Origin: Lysinibacillus piscis
GTDB taxonomy: Bacteria; Bacillota; Bacilli; Bacillales_A; Planococcaceae
Direction: 5' to 3'
Assembly (NCBI RefSeq): GCF_026012395.1
Contig: NZ_BRZA01000002.1
Location: 930,001 to 994,000 of the forward strand
Length of the DNA stretch: 64,000 bases
Part shown: positions 16,018 through 24,831 of the stretch, in pieces
How positions within the stretch are numbered: position 1 is the stretch's first letter
How the letters are laid out: each line of letters starts with the position of its first letter
Notes under the pieces: model-generated
Seen by the model: the letters and a program-made list of their open reading frames with translations, nothing else
The model's database searches: none
Told to the model about the DNA's origin: nothing
Position numbers and translations under genes: made by a program

Positions 16018-16031
16018 TGAACATATGTTCG
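16018..16031. promoter_or_regulatory. LexA (DinR) SOS box
   Basis: TGAACATATGTTCG matches the Bacillus SOS-box consensus CGAACATATGTTCG at 13 of 14 positions. The palindromic core GAACATATGTTC is perfect. It lies upstream of the tyrosine recombinase gene, separated from the next upstream gene by a terminator. Confidence 0.75.
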
Positions 16032-16046
16032 TTTTTGGTGATAAAA

Positions 16047-16082
16047 AAAACTGACTTTCTATATAGCTAGAAAATCAGTTTT
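16047..16082 (-). terminator. terminator of the 137-residue protein gene
   Basis: AAAACTGA (16047-16054) pairs with TCAGTTTT (16075-16082), with inner TTTCTA/TAGAAA pairing. A run of eight T residues follows on the minus strand. Confidence 0.82.
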
Positions 16083-16161
16083 ATCAGCGCTCTCGAAAAA
16101 ATTTTTTATGGGTTATCACTCATCTGGATTCGCCTCACAACACGCAAGGGATAATATGGAA

Positions 16162-16575
16162 TCAACCAACTGTGATACTATATGTACCATCTGCTTGTTT
16201 AACGAACGACCAGTTTGTTGACAGCATTTGTTGTATTTGCTGTGCTGTCTCTTCATCACATGTTACATGCTGAACACCCGTGTCTAATACTTGAAAATTC
16301 TTACCTTCCTCTAAACCAAAACGAAGGCGCAGTAAATTGCGAAGCCCTGGTAATGTGACATATTTAATACGATAATGCCCATTATACGCATCCAAGAAAC
16401 TTTGTTCGCTTTCTTGGAAAAGTGCTTGGATTTCCGCAAAATCATCCTCTCCAGCCTTTTCCTGCCAACTAGATACATCCCCTTTACGTAATGCCTTTAG
16501 AATTTCTTCTTCTGTATAGCCTAATGTAGATAGCTTGTTTAATTCATATGCTTGCATTAAGTTAATTAATAGCAT
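16162..16575 (-). CDS. hypothetical protein between two recombinase-type genes
   Basis: The 137-residue frame has AGAGGAG ten bases before ATG 16575. The product is soluble and acidic. Its N-terminal third (LNKLSTLGYTEEEILKALR) resembles a small helical UBA-like bundle; the C-terminal part is predicted mixed alpha/beta and ends FVKQADGTYSITVG. I recognise no family. It lies about 90 bases downstream of the degenerate recombinase gene on the same strand, so the two may share a transcript, with a terminator after it. Confidence 0.72.
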   Translation of the reverse strand: MLLINLMQAYELNKLSTLGYTEEEILKALRKGDVSSWQEKAGEDDFAEIQALFQESEQSFLDAYNGHYRIKYVTLPGLRNLLRLRFGLEEGKNFQVLDTGVQHVTCDEETAQQIQQMLSTNWSFVKQADGTYSITVG

Positions 16576-16668
16576 TGTTCTTCATCTCCTCTATACATTT
16601 CATTATAAAAAACACAATGGTGTCTGTCTATCATTGATCTATCAGCCTATCAATAGATGGTTACTTTT

Positions 16669-17538
16669 TTATTCAAAACGCTCCTGCCTTTCAGCTACCA
16701 CCCATTTACGCACATAGCCCATTTCTTGCTGAATGTGCTCGATGGTTTTGTCGCTTTGAAAAGCCTTTTGTATCACCGTATAGCGTAAATCAGTGGCACG
16801 TACATCTACATGAATATCCTTTGAAATGGTTTGAAAAATGCGTTCTACCGTTTTTGTTGAGATGGGCTTTGTTTGATTTGCCTCGCTCACCCACAGCCAC
16901 TCCCCTAGCTCTTGTTGATGTAGCTGACTTGTTGCCTCTTTATAATCCTGTAGTATTTGTAAAAAATCAGCGGTCAGCTTGACTTCCCGACGACCATTAG
17001 CATTTGCGATATAGATGCTAGAGTCGTTCATATGCCCCCATTTCATCCTTATCAGCTCGGCTGGCTTACATCCTGTCTCCATTAGCATTTGCACAATACA
17101 GCCATTGCGCCTTGCTAACCAAGCATGCTCCACTGTTTTCGCATATTGAAAATAAATCGGCCACACATTGGCAATTTGTATGAGCTGCTGCTTTGTTAAC
17201 AATTTTAAAGTCGCTTTTTGACGTGGTTTTGGCTGCAAAATCAAGGCATAATCAAAAGGCTCCAGCCACTCTCTAAAAAAGATAAAATCCACAAAGCCAC
17301 GCAACGATGCGATTTTATGATTAAAGGTATTACTATTTGTGTATGTTTCTTTCATATGTTCGCAATAGAGCATTAGTAATGCCTGCAACTGTTTGTCCAC
17401 GTATATATAATTGTTTTCATGTGCATAGGCTAAAAATTGCTGTCCATCTAGATTATACTGCTTTTTGGTCGCAGCGCTTTTCTTTACAGATTGCAATAAG
17501 AGCATATAGCTATCCCATGCTTCTTGTAATGTCACCAT
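16669..17538 (-). CDS. catalytically degenerate tyrosine-recombinase-like protein
   Basis: The intact 289-residue frame follows the phage-integrase layout: a SAM-like N-terminal domain (WDSYMLLLQSVKKSAATKK), then a catalytic-type domain (about 110-280) with LLTKQQLIQIANVW. The active-site positions have decayed. The first Arg is Lys (TGCKPAEL); HxLR is TDLR with only the Arg kept; the following His is Tyr; GH is GY (EMGYVRKW); no Tyr nucleophile follows at the expected spacing. The length and the open frame argue against random decay. It may bind DNA or partner the active recombinase downstream without cleaving. AAGGAG lies about eight bases before its ATG. Confidence 0.78.
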   Translation of the reverse strand: MVTLQEAWDSYMLLLQSVKKSAATKKQYNLDGQQFLAYAHENNYIYVDKQLQALLMLYCEHMKETYTNSNTFNHKIASLRGFVDFIFFREWLEPFDYALILQPKPRQKATLKLLTKQQLIQIANVWPIYFQYAKTVEHAWLARRNGCIVQMLMETGCKPAELIRMKWGHMNDSSIYIANANGRREVKLTADFLQILQDYKEATSQLHQQELGEWLWVSEANQTKPISTKTVERIFQTISKDIHVDVRATDLRYTVIQKAFQSDKTIEHIQQEMGYVRKWVVAERQERFE

Positions 17539-17845
17539 AAAAATTTCTCCTTATTGATATGTGTGTGTTGTTTTGTTTTATAGTTATTCAGGGTGCATAG
17601 TAATAGGTTTTAATTTATAAACTATAATGTCGGATAATCTGTTATAATTAGTGCTACACTTTCTAGTTTAAATATAGAATAAGAATGTATGTTCTTGTGT
17701 AAGTTTCTCATGTCTTTTCTCTTTTTGCAATCCTAACTTTCTCTTTAATTATCATAAAATTGCGAAAAAATAATACCCTTTTATTGCTTTAGTGTGATAA
17801 AATACAAACTATCATTCTGTTATTAACTAAAAAGGAGTGCACATT
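17539..17845. other. 307-base intergenic region, divergent promoters expected
   Basis: This AT-rich stretch separates the pseudo-recombinase gene from the divergent aminotransferase gene. Several TATAAT-like hexamers occur, but no -35/-10 pair of good spacing stands out. No RNA motif or ORF with a ribosome site was seen. Confidence 0.5.
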
Positions 17846-19018
17846 TTGATTATTCAACCATCTAAAAAAATGTCTTTATTTACAAAAGCTATTTTTGGTG
17901 ACCTAAAAAATGCAGCAAAGCAGCAGCAACTACTCGGCAAATCGATAATCGATTTAAGTTTAGGAAGCCCTGACCTTCCCCCACATGCTAAAATTCGTGA
18001 GCAATTAGCTACAAAAGCTAGTCAAGCCTCCTCCTATGGCTATACATTAACAGGTACACAGCGCTTTTACGAAGCTGTTAGCCGTTATTATAAACGTCGT
18101 AACCACGTCGATTTAGATCCCGCTTCCGAAATCATTCAAACAATCGGCTCACAAGAGGGCTTAGTTCACTTACCAATTGCCTTTTGCGATCCTGGTGATA
18201 TCGTGTTATCAACAAATCCAGCCTACGTTGCGTATGATGCAGGTATTCATTTAGCCGGAGCAACGCCCTACTACATGCCACAAACAGCTGATAACAACTA
18301 TTTACCTGATGTCGATGCTGTTCCTGAAGATATTGCTCAAAAAGCAAAGCTTATGATTTTAAATTTACCTGGCAATCCTGTCCCAGCGATGCCTTCAATT
18401 GCTTATTTTGAGAAAGTAATTGCCTTTGCCAAAAAGTATAATATTATCGTGCTACATGATGCCGCCTATTCTGAATTTTATTTTACAGGTGATGGACCCA
18501 TTAGCTTTTTAGCCGCTCCAGGTGCAAAAGAGGTTGGCTTAGAAATTAACTCATTATCAAAAAGCTTTAGCTTAGCAGGGACACGCATCGCCTACATCGC
18601 AGGCAATGCCGAAATGATTGCCATATTGAAACAGTTAAAATCTAACTTAGATTTCGGCATTTTTGAAGCAATTCAAGAAGCTGCAATCGTTGCTCTGGAT
18701 CATGCAGAAGAAATAACGGCTAATTTGCGAAAGGTTTTTGCAGAGCGTCATCACACATTAATGAATGGCTTAGTCGATTTAGGCTGGGAGGTCGCTCCAT
18801 CAAACGGTGGCATGTTTGTTTGGGCACGTTATCCGTATGACATGGACTGCACCGAATTAGCTTTCCAGCTCATTGAACAAATAGGTATCGTCACTGTACC
18901 AGGTACGATATTCGGTACCGCTGGACAAGGCTATTTGCGTTTAGCGCTTGTACAGCCAAATGAGGTGCTCAAAGAAGCCATTCAACGTTTAGCACAAATA
19001 CACGTGACGTCCTCATAA
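17846..19018 (+). CDS. class I/II PLP-dependent aminotransferase
   Basis: The likely start is TTG 17846, nine bases after AAAGGAG, giving 390 residues; GTG 17837 directly abuts that site. It is a fold-type I aminotransferase with LSLGSPDLPPHAKI near the N-terminus and YGYTLTGTQRFYEAV at the substrate-binding segment. HDAAYSEFYF carries the PLP-binding Asp and Tyr, SLSKSFSLAGTR the Schiff-base Lys, and LRLALVQP the carboxylate-binding Arg. The usual YPNNPTGA segment reads LPGNPVPA here. The closest named types are aspartate/LL-DAP-like aminotransferases; the real substrate is open. It is monocistronic. Confidence 0.9.
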   Translation: MIIQPSKKMSLFTKAIFGDLKNAAKQQQLLGKSIIDLSLGSPDLPPHAKIREQLATKASQASSYGYTLTGTQRFYEAVSRYYKRRNHVDLDPASEIIQTIGSQEGLVHLPIAFCDPGDIVLSTNPAYVAYDAGIHLAGATPYYMPQTADNNYLPDVDAVPEDIAQKAKLMILNLPGNPVPAMPSIAYFEKVIAFAKKYNIIVLHDAAYSEFYFTGDGPISFLAAPGAKEVGLEINSLSKSFSLAGTRIAYIAGNAEMIAILKQLKSNLDFGIFEAIQEAAIVALDHAEEITANLRKVFAERHHTLMNGLVDLGWEVAPSNGGMFVWARYPYDMDCTELAFQLIEQIGIVTVPGTIFGTAGQGYLRLALVQPNEVLKEAIQRLAQIHVTSS

Positions 19019-19066
19019 ACGAAAGGAGATGCCCACAAAAAAGTGGCTCATCTCCTTTTTATCGTT
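19017..19066. terminator. bidirectional terminator
   Basis: AAACGAAAGGAGATG pairs with CATCTCCTTTTTATCGTTT, with inner CCAC/GTGG. It lies between the converging aminotransferase and permease genes. Confidence 0.85.
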
Positions 19067-20259
19067 TACAAATCATATTTTTGCTTATTTTCATCTTCAT
19101 AATGATTATAACGTTGTTTGAACAATGTAAATAAATGTGTGACAAGCACTTTTAAAATCGCATAGCCTGGAATACCAAGTACCACCCCTGGCACACCGAA
19201 TAACGAGCCCGCTGTTAAAAGTACAAAAATAATGGTAATGGGATGGATACTCAGCGATTTCCCCATAATTTGTGGTGAGATAAACTTTCCTTCCACAAGC
19301 TGCACAATCGTCCACACTACAGCCAGCTTTACTAACATTAAAGGCGATGTCACGAGTGCAATAATGACCGCTGGCGTAATCGCAATAACAGGTCCTAAAT
19401 AGGGCACAACGCTCGTAATCATCGCTAAGAAGCCAAGTAATAAGGCATATTTCATACCGATAATTAAAAAGCCAATTGTCACCATTGTACCAATACACAT
19501 AGCCACTAAAATTTGGCCTTGTATGTAGGAGCTAATTTGCTTGTCCATATCGTGCAAAATCGCATGAATTTCTTTGCGGGCACGTGGTGGGCAAATTTTC
19601 AGCATAAACTGTGGTAATTTTTCGCCATCCTTTAATAAATAAAACAAAATAAATGGCACAGTCACAAGTGATAACACAATACCTGTCAATGTAGAAACAA
19701 AACCTGTAATGCCTGAAGCGACACCTTGTGCCAAATTGGATACCGTATTTTTTACAGTCGTCATCGTTTCTGTTGTAAAGTTATTCACCACATCATTGAC
19801 ATTAATCTTTTCTAAATACTCGGCTACATGTAAATGATTGAAAAAATTCACTGTTTTTTCGGTGAACACCATAAAATAATTTGGGAATTCCTGTACTAAA
19901 TTGGTGAACTGATCACGTAAAAATGGATATACCAGCACCACTAATAATGTAATAATGCCAATAACGGCGATATACAAAATTAAAATTCCCCATGCTCGTC
20001 TAATTCGCCATTTTTCTAATAGCCCTAATAATGGCCGTAGTAAATAATAGGCAATAATCGCCAGCACGCCTGGTAAAATCACGACCTCAAATAATACTTG
20101 CAATGGTGTGAAAATAAAGGAGATTTTATCAAACATAAAAATAACACATGCCAGCAATAATAAAATGACGAGTGTAAACAATAAATTTTTACCGCCTAGA
20201 AATCGTATAAACTTCGTGGAAAAAAAGTTGGATAGCTCTTTTGGCCTTTCTTTATCCAT
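19066..20259 (-). CDS. AI-2E-family (PerM/UPF0118) membrane permease
   Basis: The 397-residue protein has two hydrophobic helices near the N-terminus, a central amphipathic region (FLRDQFTNLVQEFPNYFMVF), and five or six further membrane segments. These include FLAMITSVVPYLGPVIAITP, a signature stretch of the family, and QLVEGKFISPQIMGKSLSIHP near the end. Members include the E. coli AI-2 exporter TqsA and Na+/H+ antiporters of Bacillus, so the substrate is not predictable. The start has a GGAG site nine bases upstream. The LCP gene lies immediately upstream on the same strand. Confidence 0.88.
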   Translation of the reverse strand: MDKERPKELSNFFSTKFIRFLGGKNLLFTLVILLLLACVIFMFDKISFIFTPLQVLFEVVILPGVLAIIAYYLLRPLLGLLEKWRIRRAWGILILYIAVIGIITLLVVLVYPFLRDQFTNLVQEFPNYFMVFTEKTVNFFNHLHVAEYLEKINVNDVVNNFTTETMTTVKNTVSNLAQGVASGITGFVSTLTGIVLSLVTVPFILFYLLKDGEKLPQFMLKICPPRARKEIHAILHDMDKQISSYIQGQILVAMCIGTMVTIGFLIIGMKYALLLGFLAMITSVVPYLGPVIAITPAVIIALVTSPLMLVKLAVVWTIVQLVEGKFISPQIMGKSLSIHPITIIFVLLTAGSLFGVPGVVLGIPGYAILKVLVTHLFTLFKQRYNHYEDENKQKYDL

Positions 20260-20306
20260 AACATCACTCCAATCTCTCTATTTCCATCTTACAAGATTTT
20301 TTTCAT

Positions 20307-21257
20307 CTACTCTAGCGGAATCCCTAAAAATGTGCGTAAAAAGTCTTTATTTTGCTCAACATCTATCACAATGGATGAACCTGCATGTCGGAAGTTTTGG
20401 AAGCCATAACTCCCCTCAATCGGAATTGTCGCTTTATCAATTGTGACTTTTCCCTTCAGTAGCATCTTTAATACTTGCTGCATTTCCTCTGAAGACGAAT
20501 AATCGGTTGTGACATAGCCTTGTGCTGCTCCCACAAATTTCGGTAAATTCAACAAATTTTTAGGTGTCAGTAGCTCCTCTTTCAACGCCTCCATCACCTT
20601 TTGTTGACGTGCCACTCGTCCAAAATCACCCTCTGCATCATGACGGAAACGCGCATAACCTAATAACTCTTGTCCATTTAATTGCTGTACACCCTGCTTC
20701 AAAGATACACCAATTTTCTCGGACATATCCTTCTCTACATCCATTTCAACGCCATTTGGTGCTAAAATATCAACAAGTGATTCAAAGTTTTGAAAATCAA
20801 TCAAGGCATAATGATGAATCGGCAGACCAAACATCTGCTGAAGCGTATCCTTTAATAGCTGTACGCCCCCTAGATAATAGGCCGTATTTAATTTATACGA
20901 TTGATAGCCTGGAATATCCGCATAAATATCTCGCATAAAAGACACAAGCTTCATGTTATTTGTTCCTTTATTCCAAGATAACACCATCATCGTATCTGTA
21001 CGGGATTTTTCTTCCCCACGTGTATCAATACCAAGAATTAAATAATTTTCAATCTCCCCTTGTACTGAATCACCTGTAAACACCTCCTGCTTTACTTTCG
21101 TATCCTCAGCTAGGGCTAAACCGCTACGATATTGTGTAATACCATAGCCAACTACTACGACCACACAAAGAAACAATAATGTTAAAAAGATGCGCCCCTT
21201 GCGTAGACGACGTTTTGGTGGACGCTGTGAACGTCTCGTATATTCTTGCTCATTCAT
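20307..21257 (-). CDS. LCP (LytR-CpsA-Psr) family cell-wall polymer ligase
   Basis: The 316-residue protein has a basic cytosolic N-terminus (QRPPKRRLRKGR), one membrane helix (about 26-44), and an extracytoplasmic LCP domain. Its motifs are present: LGIDTRGEEKSRTDTMMVLS, FMRDIYADIPG, KLNTAYYLGG and GYARFRHDAEGDFGRVARQQ, with the Arg and Asp residues that bind lipid pyrophosphate and Mg2+. LCP enzymes transfer teichoic acids or other glycopolymers from undecaprenyl carriers to peptidoglycan. GGAG precedes ATG 21257. Confidence 0.92.
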   Translation of the reverse strand: MNEQEYTRRSQRPPKRRLRKGRIFLTLLFLCVVVVVGYGITQYRSGLALAEDTKVKQEVFTGDSVQGEIENYLILGIDTRGEEKSRTDTMMVLSWNKGTNNMKLVSFMRDIYADIPGYQSYKLNTAYYLGGVQLLKDTLQQMFGLPIHHYALIDFQNFESLVDILAPNGVEMDVEKDMSEKIGVSLKQGVQQLNGQELLGYARFRHDAEGDFGRVARQQKVMEALKEELLTPKNLLNLPKFVGAAQGYVTTDYSSSEEMQQVLKMLLKGKVTIDKATIPIEGSYGFQNFRHAGSSIVIDVEQNKDFLRTFLGIPLE

Positions 21258-21367
21258 TCAAAAAACTCCTCTAACATTAATATAGTAATGTAACGATTCA
21301 CTATGACGGAAAGTTTCATCCTCTTAAATTAAATGCTATACTAATCACCATAGAAAGGATGATTATA

Positions 21368-21889
21368 ATGATAGAAAAAGCAGCATTTGCTGGCGGTTGT
21401 TTTTGGTGTATGGTCAAACCCTTTGTCGAATGGGATGGCATACATAAGGTAACTTCTGGTTATATGGGTGGACATCTTGACAACCCAACATATGAAGACG
21501 TGAAAAAAGGCACATCTGGTCATTTAGAGGTGGTCGAAATTGAATTCGATTCAGCCATCTTTAGCTATGAGAAGCTACTTGATATTTATTGGATGCAAAT
21601 CGACCCAACCGATGCTTATGGGCAGTTTCACGACCGTGGTGAGTCGTATACAACAGCGATATTCACCTATTCGGATGAACAAAAACGCATAGCAGAGGCT
21701 TCTAAAGAACAGCTTGCCCAAAGTGGTCGCTTTGATAAACCAATCGTCACAGTGATTCGCGATGCAGAAACGTTCTACCCTGCGGAGGACTATCATCAAG
21801 ACTATTATAAAAAAGAGGAAACGCATTATAAAGAAGACCGCCAAAAATCAGGGCGCGATGAATTTATTGCACAGCATTGGGAAAAATAG
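21368..21889 (+). CDS. msrA: peptide methionine sulfoxide reductase MsrA
   Basis: This enzyme reduces S-methionine sulfoxide in proteins. ATG 21368 stands nine bases after GAAAGGA; ATG 21359 abuts that site and is less likely. The 173-residue protein has the active-site motif AGGCFWCM at residues 8-15 (usually GCFWC), the GYMGG segment, [10 protein letters not shown], and [20 protein letters not shown], typical of MsrA. No MsrB domain is fused. An AT-rich divergent region with TATACT at 21341-21346 separates it from the LCP gene. Confidence 0.95.
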   Translation: MIEKAAFAGGCFWCMVKPFVEWDGIHKVTSGYMGGHLDNPTYEDVKKGTSGHLEVVEIEFDSAIFSYEKLLDIYWMQIDPTDAYGQFHDRGESYTTAIFTYSDEQKRIAEASKEQLAQSGRFDKPIVTVIRDAETFYPAEDYHQDYYKKEETHYKEDRQKSGRDEFIAQHWEK

Positions 21890-21895
21890 CTACAG

Positions 21896-21937
21896 CACCC
21901 GAACGATTTAATGTCATTCGGGTGTACTGTTTTCTTT
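21896..21937 (+). terminator. msrA terminator
   Basis: CACCCGAA (21896-21903) pairs with TTCGGGTG (21917-21924) and is followed by a T-rich stretch. Confidence 0.78.
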
Positions 21938-21971
21938 AGTATTCTATACGATGGATACTATATTTCAATTT

Positions 21972-22240
21972 ATGAAGGACTACAAGGGAGTCATTTTCTT
22001 TGATTTAGATGGAGCACGTTTAAATAAGCAGCCTCAAATAATGCGCCCTTACCTGTAATCGATCCAACGTTATATACAACAGTCAGTATCAATATGTTGT
22101 ATTTATTTAGTGCAAACATTGAGTATGATATTGTGCTGAAAGAAAAATTTGAAGAAACGCTGACCTTCTACCATGATAGTCCATTTTCTATGACGATTGT
22201 TAATAAGTGTCGGTCAAAAAAAGCGGACATTGAAAACTAA
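21972..22240 (+). pseudogene. HAD-superfamily hydrolase remnant with internal deletion
   Basis: The first frame reads MKDYKGVIFFDLDGARLNKQ and stops at 22056-22058; FFDLDG is HAD motif I, with the following Thr lost. A second stretch from about 22080, in another frame, reads IEYDIVLKEKFEETLTFYHD and then SPFSMTIVNKCRSKKADIEN before a stop at 22238-22240. It resembles the cap or C-terminal part of Cof-type HAD phosphatases. The middle of the gene, about 150 codons, is gone. Confidence 0.65.
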
Positions 22241-22267
22241 CTAAAGCATCTTTTTAAACCAATCCCT

Positions 22268-23149
22268 CTATCCAAAATAGTATTGAGAAATTAACTCAAT
22301 AAACGCTTGCTCAAGTGCACCCTTCCTTTTCACCATAATATATGTCGAAGTAGTAGGAAGTGGGAAAAGATCAAAATAGGGTTGCATTAATCTCCCTTCT
22401 AATAACTCACGTCTGACAATTGAATAAGGTAAAAAAGAGACACCAAGCCCCTCCTGAATAAAGCGTTTAACAATATGAGCCTGTGTCACCTTCATTGTGC
22501 GTATATGCTTGACATGTTTGGTGAGCTGCGTTAATAAATCCGTCCAAAACAGCGGATGATGATGTGTAAAAATATACTCTTTCTGTAAGACATCCATTAC
22601 ATCAATAGGCGGTCCACTTTCTTCATCATATATATCAGGTGGAATCACAAACAGAATAGGGTCCTCATATATGCATATAGATTCTATATTTTTTAATTTC
22701 GTATTGATTGCTGAAATACCTAAATGCACGTCCCCACTTTCAACAAGTTGTTCGATATCCGCTGATTCCTCCACTCGAATCGTCATTTCCACGTCAGGAT
22801 GCTTCTCCATAAATGTTCGCAAGATATACGGCAATATCGTTTCTGCCATTAATGGAGAAATCGCAATTGTCCAATTTTTATGAAAGCCTTGTGAAAAGGC
22901 ATGCACCCGCTTCACACTCATTTCCATCTGATCTACAAGCTGCTTGGCCTCTTGATAAAAAAGCTTACCAGCATCGGTCAATGTCACACGATTATTCACT
23001 CGATCAAAGAGCTTTGTCCCAAGGTATTCCTCTAATAACCGAATATGTACCGTGACACTTGGCTGAGAAATGATTAATTTCTCTGAGGCTTGACGAAAAT
23101 TAGTCGTTTCAGCTGCGACAATAAAAGTTTGCAACCATTGAAATTCCAT
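22268..23149 (-). CDS. citR: LysR-family regulator, likely CitR
   Basis: The 293-residue protein has an N-terminal winged helix-turn-helix (residues 1-60; NFRQASEKLIISQPSVTVHI) and a C-terminal effector-binding domain. It is divergent from a citrate synthase gene of CitA type, the exact arrangement of B. subtilis citR-citA, where CitR represses citA. The symbol rests on that synteny. AAAGGAG precedes ATG 23149. A 15-base dyad in the 104-base intergenic region is a candidate binding site. Confidence 0.85.
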   Translation of the reverse strand: MEFQWLQTFIVAAETTNFRQASEKLIISQPSVTVHIRLLEEYLGTKLFDRVNNRVTLTDAGKLFYQEAKQLVDQMEMSVKRVHAFSQGFHKNWTIAISPLMAETILPYILRTFMEKHPDVEMTIRVEESADIEQLVESGDVHLGISAINTKLKNIESICIYEDPILFVIPPDIYDEESGPPIDVMDVLQKEYIFTHHHPLFWTDLLTQLTKHVKHIRTMKVTQAHIVKRFIQEGLGVSFLPYSIVRRELLEGRLMQPYFDLFPLPTTSTYIMVKRKGALEQAFIELISQYYFG

Positions 23150-23195
23150 GCTATCGCTCCTTTATAATTAAAAATAGTAATCATTTTAATATAAA

Positions 23196-23210
23196 ATAGT
23201 TAATTTCTAT
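23196..23210. promoter_or_regulatory. candidate LysR-type binding dyad
   Basis: ATAG-TTAATTT-CTAT is a dyad of the T-N11-A type used by LysR regulators. It is about midway between citR and citA. Confidence 0.5.
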
Positions 23211-23253
23211 AATTATAAATGATTGCTACACTAAAACAAAAGGAGGAATACAC

Positions 23254-24336
23254 ATGTTTAGCAAAGGATTAAAGGATGTTGTAGCTGTTCAAACACACAT
23301 TGCATCTGTTGACGGAGAGATTGGTGAATTACGCTATCGGGGTGTTTTAGTAAATGAGCTAATTCCCGCTCACTCATTTGAAGAAATTGCTTATTTTATT
23401 TGGCATGGGGAATTACCTACTGAACAGAACCTCAAGTATTTGGAAAATGAATTACGAAAAGGTAGAGATTTACCATCCCATGTACAGACAGTTCTTGACG
23501 CTTTGCCAATGGATGTATCCATTATGGATGCCTTACGTACAGCAGTTTCAGCCTTTTGCCACACACATTTTTTAACTAAATCGATGAACGAACAGGCGAT
23601 TATACTGACCGCTGCTATGCCAGTTATCGCTGCAAGACATTATCGAAAGCAGCAAGGGGTAGCTGCTATTAACCCCAATCCACAATTATCACATATAGCG
23701 AATTACTTATGGATGCTCACTGGGAAAATACCTACGTCAATACAAGTAGAGGCACTTGAAACCTATTTGACCTTAACGATGGAGCATGGCTTAAATGCGG
23801 CTACGTTTGCTGCACGTGTCACCATTTCGACAGAATCAGATCTAACAGCAGCTATCACCTCTGCCATTGGGACAATGAAAGGTCCTTTGCACGGTGGAGC
23901 ACCTTCTGGAGTGATTGCATTACTTGAAGAAATCGGCACACAAGAACATATCAAACAAGTAGTCGAAGGAAAGCTTCAAAGAAAAGAAAAGCTTATGGGG
24001 TTTGGTCATCGAATTTATAAAACAGAGGATCCACGTTCGATTTTACTACGTGATAAATGCACAAGTATGTATGGTCAAGATGCATGGTTAGACTTAGCCA
24101 CAGTCGCTGAAAAAGAAATCACTACATTACTGGAGCAGTATAAACCTGGTCGTAAGCTCTACACAAACGTGGAATATTATGCAGCAGCCATTATGCGTTC
24201 GATTGATATGCCACCAGCATTATTTACACCAACATTCAGTATGGCTAGAATCATCGGCTGGACAGCACATGCGATTGAGCAGCTACAGGATAATACAATT
24301 TTCCGACCTCAATCTGAATATATAGGGAACAAATAG
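23254..24336 (+). CDS. citA: citrate synthase, CitA type
   Basis: This enzyme condenses acetyl-CoA and oxaloacetate. The 360-residue product matches the small Gram-positive type. Catalytic His residues lie in LHGGAPSGV (about residue 212) and GFGHRIYKTEDPR (about 252). The segment that holds the catalytic Asp in most enzymes reads TNVEYYAAAIM here, so Glu replaces Asp. TPTFSMARIIGWTAH then gives the CoA/oxaloacetate Arg region. AAAGGAGG lies upstream. In B. subtilis CitA is the minor citrate synthase under CitR control, which the divergent LysR gene suggests here too. Confidence 0.9.
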   Translation: MFSKGLKDVVAVQTHIASVDGEIGELRYRGVLVNELIPAHSFEEIAYFIWHGELPTEQNLKYLENELRKGRDLPSHVQTVLDALPMDVSIMDALRTAVSAFCHTHFLTKSMNEQAIILTAAMPVIAARHYRKQQGVAAINPNPQLSHIANYLWMLTGKIPTSIQVEALETYLTLTMEHGLNAATFAARVTISTESDLTAAITSAIGTMKGPLHGGAPSGVIALLEEIGTQEHIKQVVEGKLQRKEKLMGFGHRIYKTEDPRSILLRDKCTSMYGQDAWLDLATVAEKEITTLLEQYKPGRKLYTNVEYYAAAIMRSIDMPPALFTPTFSMARIIGWTAHAIEQLQDNTIFRPQSEYIGNK

Positions 24337-24342
24337 AAAAAT

Positions 24343-24378
24343 AAGGACTGTTGGAAATTGACTTCCTACAGTCCTTTT
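24343..24378. terminator. citA terminator (bidirectional)
   Basis: AAGGACTGT (24343-24351) pairs with ACAGTCCTT (24368-24376). It overlaps the last codons of the convergent lipoprotein gene. Confidence 0.82.
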
Positions 24379-24803
24379 CCTTCATTATGAAATACGATAG
24401 CTTGCAATTGCTTTGCCTGCTCTTTCGTTAATCTACCATAGCCATTTTCTGCCCCATGGATAACCGTTGCTATACCGTTCGCTTCAAACCAAATTTGATA
24501 AATTGCTAATTTTTCTGGCATATTGGGGTCTAGTTCAAAAAATAGTGTTGCTTGAACATCCTCTCTCCTTACCATTTCAGCTTTTACTTGGTACTCCCAT
24601 TGAATCGCTGCAAATAGACTGCGTAACTGGTTAACCGTCTCTTGATCTGCTAAGACAATCGTTTCTCCATCACTACCATCTGGCTGCATGACGGTCACAT
24701 CTACTCGTGTAAGCGACGATATTGACATCGGTTCTTCATGAACACCACATCCCACTAACAGCAGTAGCCAAAAGATAGACAGAGCCATCCTTCGTTTTAT
24801 CAT
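24366..24803 (-). CDS. lipoprotein of unknown function
   Basis: The 145-residue frame starts after CAAAAGGAG and opens MIKRRMALSIFWLLLLVGC, a lipoprotein signal with lipobox LLVGC and Cys19. The mature part is a small mixed alpha/beta domain with no catalytic motif recognised (VDVTVMQPDGSDGETIVLAD and the end region RLTKEQAKQLQAIVF). It lies 28 bases downstream of the EamA transporter gene on the same strand and is probably co-transcribed under the same T-box. Confidence 0.8.
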   Translation of the reverse strand: MIKRRMALSIFWLLLLVGCGVHEEPMSISSLTRVDVTVMQPDGSDGETIVLADQETVNQLRSLFAAIQWEYQVKAEMVRREDVQATLFFELDPNMPEKLAIYQIWFEANGIATVIHGAENGYGRLTKEQAKQLQAIVFHNEGKGL

Positions 24804-24831
24804 GTTGAAACACTCCTTTTGAATCTTTTCA

